The notes under the pieces: model-generated
The model's database searches: none
What the model was told of the DNA's origin: nothing
Seen by the model: the letters and a program-made list of their open reading frames with translations, nothing else
From: Selaginella moellendorffii
Taxonomy: Eukaryota; Streptophyta; Lycopodiopsida; Selaginellales; Selaginellaceae
DNA length: 64,000 nt
Assembly (NCBI RefSeq): GCF_000143415.4
Contig: NW_003314290.1
Location: 1,822,116 to 1,886,115, forward strand
Reading direction: 5' to 3'
Translations under genes and position numbers: made by a program
Shown: piece by piece, positions 32,508 to 44,819 of the stretch
Layout of the letters: each line of letters starts with the position of its first letter
How positions within the stretch are numbered: the stretch's first letter is position 1

Positions 32508-35500
32508 TCAGACTGTTATTTTTTGCCTCCAACGCCTATACAATAATCTTGGAATTTCATCACTCTCCACACTATCAGGATTTAAACCCAATAGTAATGC
32601 CATCTCTTCTCTAATACGTCCACGCTCATGTTCAGTGGTCGAAGAACCCATCCGGTTGAGCAGATTATGGAGATGCGGATAGTGCTTGGCTAGACAATAT
32701 ACATGCCATAAATGATGACTGGTGTCTGTCCGATCAAATGGCTTCTGATATACCGTTCCATCTGCCATTTGGTTGATTTCTGCAGCCACCTCCTGGACTG
32801 GCCGGTTCTCTATCACCATCGCTTCAAGCCGTTTTGCAAGGTCCCCCAGAACATACGGTTTCTTCTCCCTAGTTTCCATACTGCAAGAGATGGGGTGCAC
32901 TGCATATGTGTGCGTGTTCACTGCAGTTTTAATCAGCGAGTCATCGATGATGAGGATTTCACTTGACCTAGCAGTCCGGTTCATCACTACAGCCTCTGCC
33001 TTGACGAAGATGGGCTTGCTACCCCTCACATGGACCATAGTCAAGCAATCCTCCTGCGTTAGGAGAAAGTCAAATGGTAATATTACTCGCGTCTGATCGT
33101 GCATCATCTGTAGCAACGTTAATGCATTGTGGCGCATCATGGATGTCCAAACTCCCAATTGCAAATTGAACCCGGCCCTCTGTTTTAAGTGTCGTATGGT
33201 CATTATTAGATCCCGCAGTTTCTCCCGTGTGATTAATGTGAATCTGTCTCTTTTGACCAACTTGCGACCGCAGGCTTTGGAGGGTGCAGTGACATTCGAG
33301 GACGAGCCACGCTCATGGGAGAAAAGGACACCGTTCAGATCAAAAACGATACAGTACTTTCGCCGTGACTCTGAAATGAAATGCGTCAGCATAAAAAATG
33401 GTACAAGTCAATTTTACCATCTACAATATTAGCGAATGGTGCTCCCGATGGTCGTTCAGAGGGTTTTGGTCGAGGAAACGTGAAGGGCGGAAATACTCTC
33501 CTCTGCAATGTGGGGTCAATCGCATCCGATGGCGTGTGGGCACATGCCATTTCAGCTGTAGACTCTGGTACAACTGGCTCAACAGTGGCATGGGGTGGTT
33601 CCGATGGCGTGTGATCACACGCCATTTCAGCTGGTGCCTCCGTTGGCAAAGTGGACATGACCGAACAGGCAGCAGGGGCGGTGTAGGGAGGTTCCAACGG
33701 CGCGTAGTCAGACGATTGGGCACACGTTGGAAATGAGGATACGACCGGCTCGGCGGCTGGGGCGGCCTTATGCGGGTCTAATGGCGCCTGGTCACCGTCA
33801 GTTGGATACGTGGACAAGATTGACTCAGTGGTATGGGCAGCATCAAGTGGAGCATGGTCAGCTTGCTTGGCGTTGATATGGATAGTAGCCTCCACCAGCT
33901 CTGATGACTCTTGCAGGCAAGTAGAGTCCACTGGTGGATCCATATGCATGTCCAAATATCTCCCTTCGATTGAGATGGTATCCTCCCGTGCTACTAAAAA
34001 CAAATTCATTAGCACATTGAATCGACTATACTGTATTTACCATCAACTGCTATTGAGGAACTAGGACCGATATCACTTGGGCGCACTGTTGATTCTGAAA
34101 GATTGGACATACGTTTCGACCCTTGCTTGGCACTATCCTTCCTCGACACTAAAGGCTAGAGTTTGTATCTTAATTCAACTGAATAATCTCTACTTACCAT
34201 TTCTTCTGCGACCTACATGGACAATGTTAGAAATGGTAAAAGGTTAGGAATGGATGTACTATTATTTACCTGATGGTTTGTCTTGTATGACCTTCCTCCG
34301 TTGCTCTTTGGCCACCTCAGGCTGGCCATCGTCGTCATCATCGTCATCGTCGTTATTGTGATCGTCACCATTGTGAGGACCATCCAAGTCCTCTTCGTCC
34401 TCCTCTTCTTCATCCTCCTCTTCTTCGTCCTCCTCTTCTTTGTCCTCCTCTTCGTCTTTCTGCTCTTCCTGCTCATTATCTTTCTCTGGCTCCTCATCCC
34501 CCTCTTGCATTTCTTCCATAGGCTGCTCAGGCTGGATGGCTTGTTTTTCCAGGACCATCTTGGGAAAATCATCTGGCCGAGTCTCCATCTCAAAATACAA
34601 GACATCCATAGCCTGTTTTAGTGCGTGACCTAGGACCGTATCCTCACCCGACTGTCTTAACATGGTTTCTGCATGTTCTTGCACCCTTCGAAGACGACGA
34701 GATGAGAAAAACGTGGCCCTGACTTGAAAAGCATCCCTCATCCATTGTACCTCTCCATTGAGATTGGGGAAGGGGAGTCCGCCATAGGAATCTGAGTCAG
34801 AAGGTGGTGACTGGCTCCTTTCACTCAGCCCTTGATCTGCAATGAATGGCATGAGCACACACGCCATAACCGCGAGGCATTACCTATCATCTTTTCGTTG
34901 CCCTTCTTCCTTTTCGAATCAAACGCCTCTGATCCCGACGACTGTCCAACGTGCTTTCGCTTTTTATGACCATTGTCAGTTTGAGCTTGGCTGGTGCTTG
35001 CCTGTTTTGCCTTTGAAGAAGTGTCTCCTGCAAGGAATGGCATGAGACCACACGCCATTGCAAATATAATTTGTACCTCCTTTTTTCCTATTGCTTGTCT
35101 GTTTGTCCTTTTTCGACGCGCCATCAGTGCGCTTTTCAGTCCTCGTGTCTGAATATTCACAACGATCTATAATCAAAATGGCGTGAGGCCTCACGTGACC
35201 TTACCTTGTGCAGGTTGTGACCTCGGCCTAACATCAGTAGCTGTTAACGCCGTTTCAGCATCTGAGGGTGGCCACGCTCCTGCATACAGAGCTTGTGAGA
35301 TAACATTTAAACTTAAAGTGCGTACTCACCAGGTTCGTAGAGAAGATACTATTTTTCTTTGGCAACTGTAATTATATGCTCCATTGAAGTCACCTCTTCA
35401 ATGGAGTTTGTCACCGCAACACACAGGACACCCTTGAGTAGTGCGGCTCGAAAGAATAGTCCGCCGCAGTTGTACTCGACAACGCATTTGCCCTTGGAGT

Positions 35501-38113
35501 CACCCGCTATTGCGTTGAAGACCCAGCTGAGCATTTCCCATGCTGCACCTGGAGCTTTCTTTGGATTCGAAAGCTCCATAGCCGTCTTCAGTTCCTCAGG
35601 CACGGGTAAATTGACCTCCCTCAGATCAATTCGATCGGCTTTGTTGAACGAAGCTGGGAAGTCACTCCAGTCCCACTCTGCTGCAGGACCAATAACAAGG
35701 GCGACTGTGAAGATGCGGACATTCGTCGGTATCTTCTTCTTAGCCATTATCCCATGGATCTCCCGCATCTCCTTGCCTTTCAACCGAGCCTTCACCTCGT
35801 TCAAGGCCTTCCAGAACTTGTGATAGGATTCGGAGTCGTAGATCATATAGTGGACTGAAGATTCCACCTCCGCAAGTCCCACCATTAAGTCAATGATGGA
35901 GCTGACTTCGTCTGCATGAGTGATCTCCTCGTTTGTGAAGTCCATCACACAAAAGATGTTCTTGACCTGCTCATCTCCGCGGGAAACGATGCTCCTCCAC
36001 CTTTGATCCTCATCCGAATTCACGTATACCCGGTAAGGTTCTCGATAGGCCTCTGCTGCGGGGTCGAGCTGTTTCTGAAGCCGGCGGTCGACATCCCTCT
36101 TAATGAAATTTGGATACTGATCCAACTTCTCAGCTTTACTTTTCGTGGCATCCCGCAGCAGATCGATGAACTTGGGGGCCCCCTTCACGTACTCGTCGAT
36201 GTCTTCATTTGACAAGTCCAGCTCTTCCATCATCTCTTGCGTGGTGTCGATGCTCACCCTCGCCACGGCCACTTGCTCGAAGATCCAATCCTTCAATAGC
36301 GCACGAGCTCTCAGAGTCGTGCACAAGTCCTCGTATGTCACAATATGGCCGGGAGTCATTTTGGTCTTGTTGAAGACTACCTCACCACGTAGAAGAGCAT
36401 TAGCCACTATCAGAAGGTCGTCGTCGTCTAGAGACCGCGAGAAACGCAAGGCGTTGAGCTTCAAATCATTGGGCTTCCGGCCGTCCTCCACACCCATTGA
36501 GTTTAGCAACTCCCCGTCATGGTACCTCCTTAGCACATCTACCCATTTGTCAAAAACAACTTTTGTCGCGAGTAGAATGTTATGGATGCTGAGTGTGTCA
36601 TTGACCCCCAGTGTTTTCGAGAGAAGACTCGAGAATTCCTGCAATGGAAATGGCGTGAGGCCACATGCTATGCCACATGCAACAAGGCTTACCTGCCAGG
36701 CGCTAGTTGCTAGTGCACATCCTTGTCCTGGTTTTTGTGGCTTCTTCAGTTGAACCCAGAGCTTCCGTGTTCGTGCCAATGTCTCGTGCAGACCCGATTT
36801 GTAGCACGTTTCTTGCTTGACATTCTGCGCGTGGGAGATGTATATGATAGATCGGAGGGGCGAGTTGCCTTTTATCAGGCGGACAACTCTTGTCTTGAAG
36901 ACTTTCTTCACCTCCTCGCCCACCATAATATCCACAACTATCTGTTGCATCGCCAAGCTAGAATGCTGCCCGGAGACGGCATAGAACCGGATGTTCTGAT
37001 CGTCCAACACCTTCCTATTGATCAAGTCTGGAAACCTCGTCTCGCCCTTCATTGTTCGGTAGTAGGGGATCACGTCTGCGATGTCGGGTGTTACTGGACT
37101 TGCCAGCATCTTCTGCTTCAGTTTCTCCACCCACTCATCAGATACTAGCCTGTGGTTGTATTTGCTTTGGATCTCGATACGGCTCACGTCGATTGTATAT
37201 ACTTTGTTGGAATAGTAACAAGTACTATTATCTGCGACGATTTTTGCTGCCTCTTCTTGCTCTTTCTGCTCTTTGCGGCTCTTCTTTTTGGTGGGTGTAG
37301 TGTTCGAACCCGAGGCAATGGCATCACCGAGTAGCTTCTTTTTTGGAGCAGCAGAGTCGGACGTCGGCTTGAGCTTGACCACCCTTTTTTGCTTCGGGGT
37401 AGTTTCCAGATCGACCCCCTTCCCCTTCGCTTCGCAAACTGGAGGCACTCTCAACGGCTCAATGTTGGAATATAGTTTTTGAACATCGCTGTAGGTGAGG
37501 TCCGTGGATTCCATGTGATCTTCATAGACCCGCAGCGTCTTTGAAATTGTGGGCCTCATGGACAACCTCTCCCTAGCTCCCTCTAGGAATTCCTCATAGC
37601 CGCTGCCCCCCTCCGGGAAGCCGCTAGGATGTGCAAGGTGGATCTTGAAGGCGGACGCTGTCTCTACCACAAGTGCCAGTCCATATTCTTGCATGGAACT
37701 GCATGGAGTGTCTGTCACTTGGATGAGGATCCCCATGCATTCTTTTCTCCCACCATCTGTGTTGTACAGCATCAGATCCTCGCCTTCCATCCCGAAAGTC
37801 CAACTGGTGAGCTCCTCCCCCTTCTCTGCATCCACATTGACAGTGGCTGGAAGAAGAACGCAATTCCTCGCCTGTTCAGAAATGCACAACAATTAGAGCT
37901 GACAGATGAAAAGCTAGCAACTGGAAATAACGTGAGGCCACACGCCATTCACCACTGCATCAGATGTCTTGAGGCTGCATCCTAAGATGGCGTGAGGCTA
38001 CACGCCATCTGTAACCGGACTGCACTCGAGAGCCCAATCGGTGCATGCCAATGTTGCTACTGAATGGCATGTGGCCTCATGCCATTTTCTACTTGGTTTA
38101 AAAGACTTACCAT
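32508..38113 (-). CDS. Giant ParB-like / FCP1-HAD-like fusion protein (about 1,627 aa)
   Basis: Exons (5' to 3'): ..38113-38111, 37871-36693, 36638-35394, 35348-35330, 35279-35205, 35166-35077, 35027-34884, 34836-34270, 34212-34198, 34148-34041, 33993-33418, 33370-32508. All introns are GT-AG, 38-57 nt, and every phase agrees. The 45-nt intron 35393-35349 removes an apparent stop. About residues 225-345: ParB-like fold (VYTIDVSRIEIQ, FYAVSGQHSSLAMQQI). Near 780-809, CVVEYNCGGLFFRAAL may be a worn methyltransferase motif I. Then come a Lys-rich part, an acidic Glu/Asp run (about 1000-1085), Pro-rich repeats of the ACDHTPSEPP type, and a C-terminal FCP1/HAD domain with FDLNGVLF and ILIIDDS. HAD motif I is DLNGV rather than DxDGT, so phosphatase activity is doubtful. 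The start is uncertain: the 239-nt gap after 38111 may hold small exons. Likely roles in DNA binding or nicking by the element are inference. Confidence 0.7.
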
Positions 38114-41039
38114 TTGAAGCCGAATGGAGGCCGTGACAATCGAGGCCGGACTCGCTGGCGAATGTGCACTGTGTGTGCAGCGGATCGTAGCAGCAAGGCT
38201 ACTCTGCCACTTACAGTTGGAGAGTGGTGCTGAAATCTCCCGGGACGCCAAGTGGGCTGCGTGTGGGTGGCGGAGTGGGCGGCGGAGTTGGCGGCGAAGT
38301 TACAAACTGGGTGTGTCTTGAAGTGGACGCCGATGCACACGAGCGCGATGCGAGCGCGAGTGTGATGCAAGCGCGAGTGGACGCCGATGCACACGAGAAA
38401 CCTGTAGAGAAGTGAGCGTGATCGCGAGTGGGAGCGCGATGCGAGCGGGAGCGCGAGTGTGCGAGCGCGAGTACAAAGCAAAATGCAAAACCTAACCTCA
38501 CACGCGCGAAATGTCACAACGGTTGGTAATCCCGCCACGTCATCATTCCTCGGACTTGGGCGCCACCATTAATTTCTGGATTGCCACGCGCATGCAAGCA
38601 CGCAAAATCCAAAAGAAATCCGCAACGTCATCATTCCTCGGACTGCATGCACGCGAAATCCAAAAGAAAGATCATGATTGGGATATCATTTAATACCCTC
38701 GCTATATTTATACCATGCATGATTGGATATTCCAAAGCATCTTGTATTTCCAAAAATGGCAGATGTTCAGCTAAATAAAGAAATTCTATCTGTTTCTATT
38801 TTTCTCTCAAATCAATATTATAGCGTGTGGGCTCATGCAATTTTGAACCAAAGAAACCCAAAAAACGTTGGACCCAAAATATTTTGAAAAAACCCAAAAA
38901 ACCCTAAACATTTTAAACCCAAAAATCCAGGCGTCCTATGGCGTTATTCCTTGAATGGCGTGTGGGCGCATGCCATTTTCAGGGCCAAATGCTGAATGGA
39001 GAAAAATTCCCTTTCAGTGCAAATGTTGCAAGAGGCAGATGCCGAGCACAAAGGACTGTAACTACCTCACATGACACAGATAAACTTTTCTCTATTTGGC
39101 AAAGATAAACTTTATAGCGTGTGGGCTCATGCAATTTTGAACCCAAAAAATGCACCAAAAAATTCTCGGCGTCATCTAGCGTTATCTCTTGAATGGCGTG
39201 GGGCCGCATGCCATTTTCAGGGGCATATAGGAGTATATTCCTAGGATATTCTGACACGCGCGAGATTTTTTTGAGTTTTCTGGAGATCCAACTGTTAGAT
39301 CGCAACTAGATTTTACAGAATGGTATACAATGTCTTTCTTGATGACCCTGCAAAGAAGCATCTCGATCGGACACCACGTGAGACCACACGAGCCTTACAA
39401 TGTTTCAGGGGCATTTGCCATAGATCCGACCGTTATTTTGCTCCAAGATTTTACAGTTTGGTGTGCATTGACCTTTCCATCGAAACTGCAAAGGGACATC
39501 ACAATCAGATGCGGGATCACAAGAAACTAACTTCACTAACTCTGGTTTCACCAAGATCTACGTAAGGAGTTATGAAATGAAAAGACCCTTTCTATTGAAA
39601 TGTGTTTATGGTCCTAGGGGCATTGTGACATATCAAAGGATTTTGCATTAAGTTCTGTATTTGCATGTTTATCAAGCTACTGAATTGCTAAACCCTAAAC
39701 CCTAAACCCTAAACCCTAAACATGTGGCAAATGCTGCGTGAAGAAAGATGCCCTTTCTGGGCAAATGCTGTAAGAGGCAGATGCCGAGCAGATGTATCTC
39801 AGGCTAGCGAAGGGGACAAACGAAAGCTAGCTATAAACATGACGGGATGCAAATAGATTACTAGGCTGGTCCTACGAAAATCAAAAACCATAATTGAAAA
39901 CATTGAAAATGCAAAAAGAAAGGTTTATAATATTTTTGAATTTTAAGCAACCAAAGGAATGTAAGTAGGGCATGTGTTTGTAAGTTTAAAAATGCCTCAA
40001 CCACTTAAATTCCCAAGTAAATAAAGCTGTTTCTATTTTTGGTACAGGTAAACTTTATAGCGTGTGGGCTCATGCAATTTTGAACCCAAAAATGCACCAA
40101 AAAATGCTCGACTAGCATTATTCTTTGAATGGCGTGTGGCCTTATGTCGAGCATTATTCTTTGAATGGCGTGTGGCCTTATATTGCCATAAATGGACGTA
40201 CACACACAGCATAATTATTCCTTTACACGGCGAATAATCTTGGCGCGGATCGCTAACATGGCATGGCAAAGTTCGAATCACTGACATGGCACAGCTGGAT
40301 CGAGGCAAGGACATGATGTGACAAAGTTCAACCTCCGACAGCAAAGTCTAGAAGCTACTCAGTTTGAAATTTGTCAGAGGAATCATAAGATCTGGTTTGT
40401 CAGAGGATTTGATGTGACGTTCAAGCGTGTGTTATTTTTGAATTCTCGAACTCATTCCTAGGTCTATCATTTTTGTGCGCTGTGTTCTTGGTTCCGCTGA
40501 GCGCAGTGAGCGCTGCTTGTGTAAGCGGCGTTGTGGGCTGTGGTTTATGCGTCTACGAGCGGTTGCGGCATTGCGAGCGGCAGTTTATGCGAGTGGCAGT
40601 TTGTGCGAGCGACGCTACGAGCAGTTGCGGTGTTGCGAGCGGCGCTACGAGTAGTTGCGGTGTTGTGAGCGGCACTGTCTTTGGTGTGGCTACCGCTTCC
40701 TCTTGATATTCGGCACTTGTGCTTCCTGATATGTTCACCATGGAATGGCTTAAGACCACATTTAGAAATGGCATGAGGCCACATGCCATCTTGGGCCCTT
40801 GCAATTTCATGGCTAGCGTATTGTCATGTATGTTTTTACTTGCCTGCAACTGTGTGTATATCAAGATGGCATGAGGCCTCATGCCAATTTTGTGAATGCG
40901 AAATTTCACGTGGGTGTCAATAGCATGTTTGAATAATGGCATGTGGCCTCATGTTATTGAGGTTGTTTGGTATGTTATGATTTAGGCCATTCTCTAATCA
41001 TTTTTTGTATGGTCTTAACTTCTTTTCTGCACTTTCAGA
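38114..41039. other. Divergent intergenic region of the element, repeat-rich
   Basis: Between the two divergent genes. A cassette TATAGCGTGTGGGCTCATGC with the following TTTTGAACCCA tail recurs at about 38820, 39113 and 40057. A 65-bp block ending AGAGGCAGATGCCGAGCA occurs at about 38990 and 39725. A CGTCATCATTCCTCGGACT unit occurs at 38536 and 38623. GC-rich direct repeats (GAGCGCGA) lie at 38340-38470. Upstream exons of both genes may lie at the edges; the plus gene has an acceptor (CTTTCAG) right before its ATG. No other gene seen. Confidence 0.6.
39688..39721 (+). repeat. Interstitial telomere-type repeat (CCCTAAA)4
   Basis: Four to five perfect CCCTAAA units, the plant telomere repeat, in the middle of the large element's central intergenic region. 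Too short for a telomere relic by itself; possibly a repair footprint or promoter telo-box cluster. Confidence 0.95.
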
Positions 41040-44000
41040 ATGGCCTTCAGGGTTGGGGAAAAGGTTTACATTTTGAATGGTGGGAAGAGAGTTGCAAAAG
41101 GGACCCTTGTGTCTATGGATCGGAACTTTGTTATACACTGTCAAAGGCTTGGGGAAGGCAATGCTGCTGTATCAGTAAAGACTGTCTTTGATGGGAATGT
41201 GGTCGCTATTGAACGAGGAGAGATGGTCGTCGGGGTAAATGTTGTTGTTGCCTTGAAAAATCTTCAGAAGAAAGCAGATGTTGGGGACAGCGCAAGTGCG
41301 ACGCATGTTCCCTCCGTGGATCTTAAGAACCGTGCTACATGGATTCAGGCAAAGGTGTTTCTAAACAACCCCGAGGGGGAGGTGGTAGCTGAGGGCTTAG
41401 CCACAGTTGTCGATCCAAGAGATGCGGTTGCTAATCAAGAATTGGGCTGGGATGATATTGGAGTTGCGATTTTAGAGGTTGTTGACACAGAAGAAAACAG
41501 TCTGACTATTGGAAGCATTGTGCGGTGGAAATTGAGGCACTTAGTGTTTGAGAATGTGAAGGATTCACAATCAAACACCACTACAACTGATGACAGAACA
41601 TCTCTTCATGGGAAAAGAAAGTACACCTTCCTAAAGCGTAGCCAAAGGGATCTGAGCAACGAACCGAAAAGGCAGAAAATGGCGATGGAGGTTCGAATGG
41701 TCTCGACAGTTGCTTGTTGCAAGAGGAGGTGCTGTCAACATGCTGATTGGGATGCTATTGAAGAGGAGAGAGCAAGATACAAGACATTGTCCTGGAAGGC
41801 AGCTCGCAATTTTGTGTATGAGGCATTACGGTCATCTGTTGATGCTTCAGAATATCAGGTGGGGGGCATGGTCTTCCAGAGGGGTTTGGTCTGCATGAAG
41901 GCATGGAGAATCATTTATGGAGTCCCTCGAACCACATTCTACAGAATCAAAACTGAGTTCGAGGAACAAAGGGTTCAACAGGCAGTCCATGGGAACGACG
42001 GTACGCACAAAACCAGGGGTCATGTTGTATATGAAGAGGCAATCTTCAAGAGGTTTGTCGAGACATATAGCGAGCAGCAACCACATAAAACCCGCCTCTT
42101 GGAAGATGGAACACGAGACACCCAACGAGTCCTCCTTTCCATGTATACCAAGGGGGCCATATTGGAAGATGTGAATCGGGAACTCCAGAGTAATGGCTAC
42201 AGGAAGCTGAGCCAATCTAGATTTAGTAGATTGTGGAGCAACAGGTTCAGGGATGTGAGTATAGGAAAGTACTCCAGCTTTTCAAAGTGTGACGAGTGCA
42301 CTGCTATCAAAATGGCTTTTTCGAAGAATTCTTGCAGCGCTCAAGAGCGAGAGACGTTGGTTAGAAGGCGGCTCGACCACAACATCGAGCAGAGAAGCTG
42401 CAGGACTGCATATTATCATAACAGGATTCTCTCCATGGAGAGACCTGACTCTTACCTCTGCATCATCCACGACAAAATGGACCAGAAAAAGACGTGCTTA
42501 CCTCGACTCAATCCTGCCCCCAAGGCAATCTCTTCATCCATGCAGCTGCCTGTGTCTCTGTTTGGCATAATCGCTCATGGGCATGGTGCCCAGAACTATG
42601 GGAACTTCTTTGTACCTCTATGGGGTGGCGGGGGTGCAAACATGATGATTGCGTCCCTAGCAAAACACTTAAGGTCTCTGCAAAGTGCGCAGACTGAGCT
42701 GAACGGCCAACCCTTGCATAAGGCCCTTGTCGATCGAACCCCATACAGGGTTCAGCTGGAGGAGGAGCAAAGGCTTGCAGTATCACATGGGGCCCCATGC
42801 CATCCCAGTGAATATGTTGGCCGTCAGATTGTAGGGTTATCACGTGAGGCCTCATGCCATTCCGACGAGGCTGGTCGCTCGGTGAATGCACAGCCTCATC
42901 CAAACAAAGCAGAATCTCAAGGAAGTTCTTGCGGCCGATGTGGCCTTCCACCCCATCTTCTGCTCCAAACAGACAATGCTGGTAGTGAGAACAAAAACAT
43001 GTACGTCTTCGCGTACTTGGCGATGCTTGTTGCCAAAGGCATATTTGAAACGGTTACACTTGGCTTTCTCATGGTTGGGCACACTCATGAAGACGTCGAT
43101 GCCATGTTCAGTCACCTGGCAGAGTCCCTCCGGCGATCCAATGTCCTCACCCTCCCACAACTCTACGATGAATTCCAAAATTGCATCAAAGGCACTGTTG
43201 AAGCTGCACTTCTGACAGAGGTTCCAGACTTTAAGGGGTTTGTAAGAGGCTACATCAGGGACGGATCCGAAACGCTGATTGGCCACTCCAAGCCTCTTCA
43301 GTTTCATTTCAGCATGTGTGACGGTGCTCCAGTGATGAGGTACAAGATGAGAGAATGGGACACAGTGTGGCTGCCAGTGGACGGCATTGAACTCTTCAAG
43401 AGAGATCCCATAACTGGGGAACTTATGATTCCTCAGGGTTCCCCATGGCCGATGCACCCGGATGGACTCAAAGACCAGGAAAGTATAGTGGCCAGGATTA
43501 GACAGCATATTGCCTTCTGGAAGAGGGGGTTGGTGTTTGGTGGAGAATCCTATTTTCAGAGGTGCAAGCCTTTGCTCGAATACTGGGAGAAGATTATATC
43601 TGCTATCCAAAATGGGCCGGTTGTATATGAAGAATTGGAAGAGTCCTTTTGGCCAGAACCCAGAGCACCAGATAGTAGCGGAACAATGTCCTCTGGAAAT
43701 GCAGTGACAGATAACGATGTTGAGGATCACTATTGTGGGCCGAGGAACAAGAAGCCGGATTCAGCATTCAATCCAGTACAGGTCTGCAAAGGAATGGTCG
43801 TGCTTGTCAGACCCAGTAATAAAAAACAAATGATATGGGTGGGGCGCTGCATCACTAATGCAGAGGAGGACGCGGAAACTAACTCCTTCAATGTAACTGT
43901 GGAGTGGTTCAAGCCAAGTTCCGGATATACGAACGATTGCCTAGAAAAGAGATGGGTGCTGAATCCAAGGGATCCCAGCATGAGCATATCGGTGGATAAT

Positions 44001-44169
44001 GTTGTGCATGGTTGGATGCGGAAGCAGAGTGCCACCATCACCTTGCCAGACCATGCAAGAGATGCAGCAAGAGCATTCATAACCCGGGTTCAAGGTGAGA
44101 TTCATGAATATTCCTTTACTAAGTTTCTAATGTATTTTATTTCAAGGTGAACAATCCGAATCTAAATAA
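41040..44169 (+). CDS. DUF7869-type protein of the large element (about 1,025 aa), probable transposase-like
   Basis: Exon 41040-44094 is one open frame. A GT-AG intron (44095-44146) leads to a last exon ending TAA at 44169. The ATG follows an acceptor, so an untranslated 5' exon is likely. Residues 1-170 may be a chromatin- or DNA-reader-like beta-rich domain (VGEKVYILNGG, TLVSMDRNFV). Then CCKRRCCQH (226-234) and KCDEC (417-421) suggest metal binding. The core has HDKMDQKK (477-484), LLLQTDNAGSENKNMYVF (641-658) and FLMVGHTHEDVDAMFS (676-691), the signature of DUF7869 proteins in mosses, oomycetes and corals. The spaced Asp, Asn and Glu-Asp resemble a DDE/RNase H-like catalytic set; that is inference. 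About 85 residues (555-640) before the QTDN motif include two copies of the palindrome read as protein (SHGAPCHPSE, SREASCHSDE). Confidence 0.75.
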
Positions 44170-44819
44170 GAGGAGGCGTGATGGCATGTGGCCTTACGCC
44201 ATTCCTAGGTGAGATGATACAAATAACAAGTATAAATTCTTAGTTGTTCTAGCAAATCTTACTTAAAGTTCAAGGTGAACAAGCCGAATATGAATTCATC
44301 GGATTGTTATAACAAATTGCGAGGTGATGGCATGAGGCGATACGCTATTTGAGAGTGGTAGCCATTCCTATATGAGGTGAGTGAAGTATTTATTAGAAAT
44401 ACCTCATTCAATTGTGCACTTCTAAGTCTTGATCCACTTAGTACTGTTTGCATGTTTTTATTTTAATTCTTTCTCTAAAATGTTATTTAGCATGTGGCTT
44501 CATGCCATTGCTCTCCACAATCATGCATTGAATTTCTATCCTTGCATAATACTTCTCCATATATATAGCATGTGCGCACATGTGATATGGTTCATTAGGC
44601 CTGATATAGTGTGTGAGGTAAAACAAAGATGATGTGACATATGCATTTACCAATCACACGTGCATAAATCTAATAATATGGCGTGTGGCCCATATTAATG
44701 GCACATAAACCCATATTGTGGGCTTACGTGCTTTATGTACCATCATTCCCTTGCAGCGAGTGTGTTGGTTTCCTTTTATAACACAACGAACTCCATATTT
44801 TAGGGTGAAGAGCGTTCTC

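Noticed and set aside
32508-33392. The FCP1/HAD frame as an independent 294-aa gene
   Set aside because: Its first residues are intron sequence. A strong acceptor at 33371 joins it in phase to the Pro-rich exon upstream.
34388-34530. Plus-strand hydrophobic Leu/Phe-rich frames opposite the acidic region
   Set aside because: They are the antisense of the GAG/GAT-rich acidic exon of the ParB/HAD gene, not membrane proteins.
35349-37892. The 847-codon frame as a separate complete gene
   Set aside because: It contains a spliceable 54-nt in-frame intron and ends in a stop that serves as a splice acceptor. The downstream exons are all in matching phase, so it is the 5' part of one longer gene.
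38130-38540. Arg/Ser/His-rich frames in GC-rich direct repeats
   Set aside because: Low-complexity GAGCGCGA repeats; no splice or start evidence beyond the ATG at 38113.
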